Shown: piece by piece, positions 54,931 through 64,000 of the stretch | Layout: every line of letters starts with the position of its first letter | How positions within the stretch are numbered: the stretch's first letter is position 1 | Origin: Heterobilharzia americana | Taxonomy: Eukaryota; Platyhelminthes; Trematoda; Strigeidida; Schistosomatidae | Length of the DNA: 64,000 bases | Reading direction: 5' to 3' | NCBI GenBank assembly: GCA_944470555.2 | Contig: OX104127.1 | Span: 160,555,276-160,619,275, forward strand | The notes under the pieces: model-generated | Told to the model about the DNA's origin: nothing | The model's database searches: none | What the model saw: only the letters and a program-made list of their open reading frames with translations | Program-made: the position numbers and the translations under genes

Positions 54931-55137
54931 CTTCATGGACTCACTTTTAAATCATGTTATATTTGACAACCAGTCAGTCAGTCAGTCAGCCAGCCCGCCC
55001 ACTGGGAGGAGGAGGAGGTGGAGGAAGCCAAGAGAGAAATAAATAATAGTTGGTAGCTAAATTATCATTATTACATTACTATTAGCGTGAATTTACGATC
55101 ACACGAGATGAGACGAGATGAGACCAGTTGAAATGTT
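54010..55137 (+). repeat. Simple-sequence-rich block, deleted version
   Basis: Second copy of 51005-52918 in direct orientation, 3005 bp downstream at its start and 2280 bp after the first deletion. The deletion joint lies in a GGA-AGA-AGA purine run, suggesting microhomology. CATC, ATT and GAGAT run lengths differ between copies. Confidence 0.8.
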
Positions 55138-57223
55138 TTTTTCTTTTTTCGGATTTTCAATCTTTGGTGTTTCCGGTTTCGGATGGTCTATGGTCAACTA
55201 TCAGTTGTTCGCATTGTAAAACTGTTTCTCGATTATTTTCAATCTTGTGTAATTGTATGTTATTTTTAAATGGTATTTCATTCTTATTTCTTGTCATTGT
55301 GTGTGTGTGTGTGTGATTATCGATTATTTATGTCTGCATCACGTGCTCTTTTATCTTAATATCTGCTGACACATCATGTGAATATAGTTTAGCCGGCTGA
55401 CTGACTGGCTGACTGACTGTATAGTCTTTGCCGCCTACTTTGTTTGTTCGTTCAATAAGTGAGGATGTTTACTGAACAATTTAAAGTACACACTGAAGTT
55501 GATGTTGAGGTGTGTGTGTGTGTGTGTGGCTTATGTCTAAAAATAGCTGAATCATGTGATGATCATGTAAAAGATTTTCAGTTTTAGTCAGAGTTAATGT
55601 TCAGTGGAAGTTTGTGAGTGGAATAATATCAGAATTGAATTGCAGTGTAACACTAACGACATGACTGTGATCATCACTGATGCTGCTAGAAGAAGAAGGA
55701 GAATATCTATTCGACGTTGAATGAATACTACTACTGTGGTAAATACAATCCTACATATTGTGGTACTAATTAACATAATTGTGGTAATGTGTTATGTTGT
55801 GTTATGCAAGGACTGACTGGTGTTGATGTTGTGATGTGATGTGACATGTTGGGTGGGAAACATGTGAATATGTGAATATATATGAACTATGAATTGTTTT
55901 ATGTTTTCAACAGAGGTTTGAATGTTACATTTTGTGATTTATGTTTCAGATGATCTGGTATTCGGGTGCCTACATCAGCTGTTTGAAGTCGACATGTTTA
56001 TTCCTGAGTTTGGAAGGCCTCTCTTCTTCATCTACCTGTTGACTGACTGATTGACTGACTGAGTGTATGGCACGGCATGGCATGGCACCAGTGTTTGTTC
56101 TTTCATCAATTGATGAACATATTTCTTTTGTTAAAACTTATAATCTCTTCTAGTTTACATCATAATATACATATATATTATACCGTTGAGTTTATCTACC
56201 TACCTATCTGTTTATCTTGTCAATAGAATGAATAGTTGAAATGGTGAGTGGAGTGATAAGAATCAATTTGTTTACTGGAGGGAATATTTTGGATAGGGTA
56301 TGAAATTCACGGTAGGTAGGTAGGTAGGTAGGTATGTAGTAAAAGGGAATAATTGTAGGATGTGAGTAATGTTAATGAATGTATTACGGAGAGAATTGGT
56401 AGTAATAGAAAGCGGACGGAGGAAGGAAGATGTGTGTGTGTGTGTGTGTGTGTTTAGGGTTGGGTTGAAGGGAGAAGAGTGATGGTGATGAGTAGATGGG
56501 CGTGTGCATGGATGGTGATGTAGGTGTATCTATTCATTCAACCAGTGAATACATCTACAATGAGATTGACGTATATGTGTTGAGAAATAGCAGCGATATG
56601 TGACTGATGGATTGGTGTCGTTTTGAAATTTGATCAGATAGATGAAAACCGAGATATTCAGCGAAGACGACTCTTTTCAACGAATTTATTCTGAAGCTAG
56701 CTGTACATTCGTATATATATGATATCTAAAGACTGTACGTTATCCGTGAGGAGGATTTAACTGAAATGATGGGGGGTTGAAACAAACGACAATATTAATG
56801 ATGATGGTGGTGATAATTATATAATGTTGATAATTGATGACGTAAAGATCGAATGGTAAGAAGAAGGGGTTACGTAAGACTTTGAAGTCGTTTATAAAGT
56901 GCATATAGATTAAAAGGGTTGAGAAGATGAATAAACAATCAAAGGATTAGGTGATCTAAACGAGACGAATTAATTGGAGTAAATTGTAAAAGGTTTTGTT
57001 AGGAATTGCGATAATTAGGAAGATCAAATGAAATAATAATGGAGAAAAATGAATACAAAAGGAAAAACGGAAGAAGCCGACCAAGACTAAAATCAATTCG
57101 GGGCCAAGGTAGAGAGAGAGAGACAAAGACTGTACGTACTTCTTCTGCACACAAAGGTCAGACTTCATTCAGTAAACGTGTTGTGTTGTTGGGCGAATTC
57201 GATAGACAACCTTGAAATGCTTG
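55138..57223. other. SMAD4 intron 6, simple-sequence rich, no gene
   Basis: Contains GT runs (55300-55315, 55511-55527, 56431-56452), GACT-type runs (about 55400, 56040), GGTA runs (56310-56335) and AT-rich spacers. No exon or transposon was recognised. Confidence 0.5.
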
Positions 57224-59269
57224 TTTGCATCAACTGAATGGTTGGAATCGATTAAATGTTCAAGGATAGAACTTGTGATACATTTGCTTTGACCCTTATA
57301 AAACTAGGCCAGAATGTGATCTGGTATACGTGTTGACAGCAGTGTGTGACTACGACCGATGTACATTGCTCCACACGAGCAGGTAATCACTGTGAACACA
57401 CACCTATCGGCAAGACAAACTAGTCTGCCAAGGTGACCACTGGGTATGGTTTATTTCGTGGAATCGAATAGGCGGAAAATGAGGAGGAGGAGGGGATAGC
57501 AGGGAGGGAAAAGTGAGTACTATAATGTTTGAAAAGGGAAAAAACTTACTACTTTGATCATGGTGTATCTAATGAGTGTACGTAATGTTTTTGAATGTTA
57601 GGATCAGTCAGGCGTAAGGTTGTTAATGATCCTGCTGTGTAGATGACACAGTTCCAGGCTATTGGAAATGTGAGAAGGCACTGGCAAACTTGCTTTGAGT
57701 AAAATATTAGGAGGGAGGGATCAGATGTTCAGCGGTGACAGGGTGATCAACAATGAAACTGTTTATACACTTTTTTATTTCCCTTTGGATAACCAGAGTA
57801 GACAATGTTGTCAAATAAGCTGACGGACAATCAAATGAATAAGCTGAAGACTGGAAGTTTTTCTTCGAATTCACTTCAGTCAATGAATTATGGATAGAAA
57901 CATGAAGTGTTTCCACGTATGTATGATACCATGTGGATAGAATAGTGATTATACCTCTTTCTTATCCATTGTTCAAATACTTCATTAAAGTATAACGCTG
58001 CATTGTTCTCAGATAAAATTTAACAATATCAGGTCAAATAAAGACTTCACAGATGAGGAAATATTTGAAAGCCATTTGACACATAATCTTATTTATCAGC
58101 AGTAGTCCATAGCAAAACCACATGTTCATCAACTGAGATTGTCGTTCAATGTACACTATAATAAAATATAGCTGCTTAATATGTATATATATATGGTTAA
58201 TCTTACTCGAACTACATTATAGATGAACGGACAACACTACATTTTTACTAGTAAGTGATGATTATAGCACATTATCTGATTGAGGCAATGAGCTGTAATG
58301 AGTGAACGAAATTGTACCCTGAACTACTCTACTACAGGTTTACTGACAAAGGTGTGTATGCAACGGAAAATAATTAGGGATTAAGGATCCTTTTTCATGA
58401 CAGGAGAATACCAAAGTTGATTTCTAAAAACACATTTATACAGTCCAAAACTGGTCTAACTAACATTTCACTTTGTGCTCACTCAACATTATAAAGAAAC
58501 AATCAAACGTGTAATGCATGCCCAACAATAAAGTAGATAACTGACAGGGATCTAATGCTAGCTAAAAGGATGATAATTAGGTCTGACCTATGTGAGTGAC
58601 CAATATGTGATTTGATTTATAAACCTGAATAAATTTCACAGCTTTTCTCAACAGGTCGTTCGTTACCTTAGTTAGCATCGGTTATAAACCTAACCGATGT
58701 AAAACTTCACATCCAGGGAAATGTTCTATATCTACTGTTTAAAGTCTAGCACATCTCTTTGAAACGGTAGACACTAGCCTGATTTTTACTCGTCCAACCA
58801 ACAAAAAGGTGAAGTGAATGCAGTATTATTCATTTCTTCTTTCCAATGAGTTTGACTATAGTCGACAGTCCTTTTGAATGGAATTAACAAAATTGAATGA
58901 AGAAGTAACACGACTTCTGGTTGTCAGTCGTTAGATCACGTTGCCGTACAACCATGCATGCTGTAGTTGAAATTCTAATCTGTGAAGCTTTCAAGATTTA
59001 GATGAATATTTTAGGGGAATAAGCGTAATGGATGACTTCACTATGTATTTTGCTATTCAAGCATCCGATAGAAAGAATGTGTATGTGCAATCAACGAATT
59101 CTAGGCTTAGACAAAACTAAGTCCTTACCTTTATATACTACTTCATAAGGCGTAGAAGCAGATAATATTTTAGAGGGAACTGATGACAAACCCATATGCT
59201 TAGGGTTTTCACATGCTGTCAAGAAGCAAGGTGATTCCATTTGAAGCAAGTTCCCTGGATTTATATGTT

Positions 59270-60057
<788 letters not shown>

Positions 60058-60761
60058 ATTGAAAATCTGATAACTATATCATTGTGTTGAATACAAAGAG
60101 TGTAATTAGTGAGTATGAAAGTCCTACAACTTTGTATCAGGCAGAGTATGACAAATCCAGTTTTGCAAACATCTAGCCTGGCTAATAAATTATTTCTGTT
60201 ATAATTGATCTAGCTTTCAGTCTTGTATATACTTCTCCCTATGTGTCTTAAGCTCTTTCACTTTGGGTGAAATATATTAATCTAGTATGAAATTGCACCA
60301 ATATAACCATCGTATTGAGACAGTCATTGAATTACACTGTATTACACGACAAAGTGTAGCTTGCAAATTGTAAAACTCCACATTGAGTAGACGATCAATC
60401 CCCACAACCTGGTCACTACTCTATTTCGCATCATATACAATAATTAGGCTCGTTCACAAGATAAATACTGATGTAACCTGGATCTAATTAGTGCTTTAAT
60501 TAGAACTTCACCTTGTCATTAAGAACAGTCAAATGAAGATCATCTGGACTGGGTGCTTTAGGTGGTTCTCTTGTGTGAAGTTGATTCTGCACTAACTGAC
60601 AACAGAAAGAAGAAGTCAACAGGAGAATTTTTAATCAAAATGTACTGATATGTTAGTTCTCGGATGCCATTGTTATTCAAAGATTTTTAATCAGTGGTAG
60701 TAGTAGTAGTAGTAATAGTAGTAGTACGTGTGTTATCAATAATTATTCCACTACTAATGGT

Positions 60762-61297
60762 AATAATGGTGATGACAGGGCTAAGAGGGAATTCAAAGCC
60801 AGCCTCTGCTGTGTTATGATAGAAAAAAGGCACCTCACAAGCATTACGAAGAATTCTCAATAAGGCCAGATTTAAAGTGGCATTGAAAATAACAAACTCG
60901 TTTACAAATAAGCTTTGTAGGCTTAAACATCCTATCGATGCAATTAAGCAAAAATAATCTGGTTTACCAAATCCTTTGCAATGATTGCGAGGTCAAGTAT
61001 ATAGGTCAAGGCAGTTGACTAGTTAGGGTCCATTAGAATAACACAGCACACAAAAACGTACCTAAATCAAGATAAGTAGATCCTAATAAGATAATAAATG
61101 TGGAGAAAAGCTCGGCTATAGCTCTGCACACAGTTGCACACAATCACACAGTAGGGTGGGATAGAGCGACAACGTTGAAAACTAATTTACTTGGGTGGAG
61201 GAAGAGATTGATAAGGAGAACTTCGTCTATTGAATCAACACCAAGTACACGCAATCGAAATGATTGTGCACCTGTCTCAGATATATGGAATACTATA
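60762..61297 (+). pseudogene. Penelope-like C-terminal region with GIY-YIG remains (copy 2)
   Basis: Duplicate of 49590-50125 with the same stop codons. Confidence 0.7.
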
Positions 61298-61637
61298 CTA
61301 CCCTTGTCATCATAGAGGAGAAGGAGAGAGAATTAGGAATATATAAAGTCTTTCTCGAAATTGTCGAGTTACCTGCTGATATGAATATGAACAACAAATT
61401 GTGTCCAAAAGGTTATCCAGTAAATGTTACTGTCCAACTGTGTGATATTTCTAATAAACAGACTAAAGTGGAGCAACATATAAATTCAATTTACTTACCA
61501 TGGTGAAATTCATGAGTCTATCTATGTATGATCGGTTTTAAGAATTCCTGAATGATTTGTTTTTGCCTATACTTTGTGAAACGTTTGGAGTCATGTTGAC
61601 TGGAGGTTTGTAGAGATTTATTAATTGATTTTGGTTT

Positions 61638-62132
61638 TGACATCATAATGGACTGAAATCAGTTGGTGAAAGTTTGGGAAGTTGGCCACCCTGGATAGCT
61701 GTATGAGACCCATAGTATGAGACCCGTGAACAGTGCGCACCCACAACCCCACCAGGGATGGAACCCGGGATCTTCAGTCTCCTTGGTCAGCATGTTATCC
61801 TTGGGCCAGTGGGTCGGAATCCAATGGTCTATATATCCTATTTTTGTGGCTAGTGGAGTGAAAAATGAGTACAGTTACTCATCGATGATATTGCGTGATG
61901 GTCGCGGTATATCGTGAATTGACAGAAGTAGGAAATACGGACCAATGGATTCCGACCTAACGGCTTAATGGTAGCGTGCTGGCCACAAAACGTGAAGGTC
62001 AAATGTTTGATTCCTGCTGGGGTGGGTCATGAGTGCTCACTGCTGACGATTCGCATACGAAGATGAAATAGTTATCCAGTGCTCCTGGTTTTCCAATGTC
62101 CCTGCAATTAATGTCAGTCCATGGTGAAGTCC
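61638..62132. repeat. Inverted tRNA-headed repeat, copy 2
   Basis: Duplicate of 50466-50960, including both inverted ends and the hammerhead remnant. Confidence 0.65.
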
Positions 62133-62171
62133 AAACTAAAATCATATTTACTGTCTCTACTCATATTCATT

Positions 62172-63337
62172 TTCAGATTGACTAGACATTTATTTAGAAA
62201 TGTTAATGTTAATGAAATCGTTACTCCCGTAGTTGTACTTCCAAAGTCCCCAGTCAATTAAAGCAGTTGATTCTCTGGACAGTGAAATGACTACTAACTA
62301 CCTTGTAGAAATCAATATCGTTAAGATATTTGTTACTGTGAACCAGTAACACTGGATATTTGTCTCATCAATTGATGCTGATCCATTCTTCTCTATTTCT
62401 AAACTCTCAATACTAACTTGTCATTGTATTGTAAGCATAGCTCAAATCTCATCTGAATACACCTAGATGGTGAATAAGAAAATACATTAACCTAGAAGTG
62501 CACATAAAATTTATTCACATCAATAGTTAGCTACATTTTCATTTGCTTCAAAACCTTTTTTGACTTCTCATCTGTACAATTTTCAACACCCGTCAGTATA
62601 TACTAATTGAATGACACTGATTGATTATGACTAAAATATTAAACAGCGTAATGAGAAGATGAAGATTATTATCTGAAACATGTTGTGATGTATTAGAGCT
62701 ATACATTTCGAACAATCTGATCACACATGGACTTGTCAAACTATTTATATGAAAATTTACGAAAAGGTCAATCAAGTTAATGGGAAGGAAACATAGGAGG
62801 AATAGGAAGGGATAGAAAAGGAAAAGAAAAACCTTATTCTTGGTATGAAAATTAAAATCAATACTACCAAGGTAGGTTGAACGTGAGTACAAATTGATTT
62901 TGTATACATAAAGCGGGTGGGGTGGGGTGGGGGTTGAATTTACGGATGGCAAGAGCTTGAATAAATTTAAGCACTCGGCTCTGACCACTTTTATGTAGTA
63001 CTTTAAAGGCTGTTTTCTTTCATGTCTATCCTATGGTTAGTTTCTAGTATATGTTTAGCGATGGACGAAGATGGATGGATGTTTGTCACCTGCACTTATT
63101 GGATCTGTTCAGGTCATTTGTTTTTGTAGCCACTTAGGTACATGTTCAGCCTTCCGTAACTGCATATCATCACGATTACTCCTCCCCATATATATATGTG
63201 TGTGTCCACACATACATGTAAATTGATAAACACAGTGGGATGTGATGTAATCGTTTATATGTTGTTTCGGTTTGTGCTGTAACATGGACTTGGTCTTCTC
63301 TACAATGATGACCTTAGCTGCATAATACGTTTTACAG
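62172..63337. other. SMAD4 intron 6, no recognised gene
   Basis: AT-rich. 62593-62642 is a relative of 63637-63690 (GTCAGTATATACTAATT...GACTAAAATATTA), which directly follows the Penelope-like fragment. The 131-codon minus-strand frame at 62593-62988 is hydrophobic, low-complexity and unsupported. Confidence 0.45.
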
Positions 63338-63649
63338 ATGGCCGATCTTAATTTCCATAGCTATTGTCCAGTCCAATACAAAGGTGGTTTAGTCACATGC
63401 TTATTGAACAGGATAAACCGTATGTGCACCGATGACACCAGGGAGGAAGAAGCCAACTTACTGACGACAACTCTGATACAGAATGGATACCCGTTGAGAT
63501 TTATCGACCGGTGCAAAAGTTATGTACCATTGAAAAGTATACAGTGTTCCGTTGCTAACAAAAATGTCTACATCTCATTACCATTTAGAGGTGATTCACA
63601 TAGCTTTGTTGTGAGGAAAAGACTTAGATCGGCCGTCAGTATATACTAA
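63338..63649 (+). pseudogene. Penelope-like RT C-terminal fragment
   Basis: A 103-codon frame encodes KGGLVTCLLNRINRMCTDD, EEEANLLTTTLIQNGYPLRF and VYISLPFRGDSHS. This layout (short loop of leucines and Cys, then a long helix ending NGYP, then LPF-G) is the region between the RT and the GIY-YIG domain of Penelope-like elements. The fragment stops where a recurring AT-rich block begins. Confidence 0.6.
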
Positions 63650-64000
63650 TTTAATGACACTAATTGATGATGACTAAAATATTAGGGGTTATTGTAATAA
63701 TGAGACTTCAACTTCATTCATTCATTGATTCAGAAGTAACTAGCACCCTATAATTATTGCTCAAAATCTAATTCACCACAGTTATATAACCAACACTGGA
63801 GTTGATTTATGAAAATAAACGTCATGATGATTAAGAAAGTGTGTTATATGAGAGAGAAGTTAACAGGTCGTCATTATATTGGATAGTAAGATGAATAGAA
63901 GTGAGAAGGTGAGAGTAGGTCTTGAAACCAATCGAAAAATAAGGTGACAATTAATTACAAAAATGTCTGGTAAGCAAGAACACAAGAAGCTTGTCTATCT

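Noticed and set aside
51000..57223. CRISPR-like or satellite array
   Set aside because: Repeats are simple-sequence runs and one local duplication, without regular repeat-spacer structure.
62593..62988. 131-codon minus-strand frame
   Set aside because: Hydrophobic, Phe/Leu/Ser-rich product of AT-rich DNA with part of a dispersed repeat; no splice sites or family.

Overview
The window looks like nuclear DNA of a blood fluke (genus Schistosoma). It is AT-rich and dominated by degraded transposable elements. It carries tRNA-headed repeats with hammerhead ribozyme cores of the schistosome Sm-alpha kind, RTE-like and CR1-like non-LTR retrotransposons, Penelope-like fragments, and one recognisable host gene with a 38-nt first intron and very long later introns. 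The species cannot be fixed from the sequence alone.

The host gene is a co-Smad (SMAD4 orthologue) on the + strand. Six exons (26428-45844) splice in consistent phase into 564 codons: the whole MH1 DNA-binding domain, a Ser/Gly/Pro-rich linker, and the first half of MH2. The gene is open at the 3' end. No exon for the second half of MH2 was found in the remaining 18 kb, which I read as an unusually long sixth intron. A second host gene is suggested by two coiled-coil exons on the - strand (6495-about 6690 and 4504-4704).

Layout: 1-10 kb holds hammerhead/tRNA-headed repeats, several in head-to-head inverted pairs, with RTE-like debris and the two minus-strand exons. 8.7-12.6 kb holds CR1-like and RTE-like reverse transcriptase remains. 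12.6-20.4 kb is mostly unrecognised, with a CR1-like 3' fragment and one end of an inverted repeat. 20.4-26.3 kb has an RTE-like 5' half with AP-endonuclease remains, then a CR1-like element with a PHD finger in ORF1. That element ends about 130 bp before the SMAD4 acceptor. 26.4-45.8 kb is SMAD4 exons 1-6, with introns full of RTE-like, Penelope-like and LTR-type fragments. 46-62 kb (intron 6) contains two copies of a 4.9-kb block, 46104-50999 and 57224-62171. Between them is a simple-sequence-rich stretch with its own internally deleted duplication. 62-64 kb holds Penelope-like remains.

The most noteworthy non-genic structures are: the inverted hammerhead/tRNA repeats, one bounded as a whole by a 13-bp target-site duplication; a nested RTE insertion with an 11-bp target-site duplication; the 4.9-kb duplicate differing by exactly 13 GGCT units; and two internally deleted LINEs in which the 5' end is joined directly to the 3' end. 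Nothing in the window is a CRISPR array, operon or other prokaryotic system.
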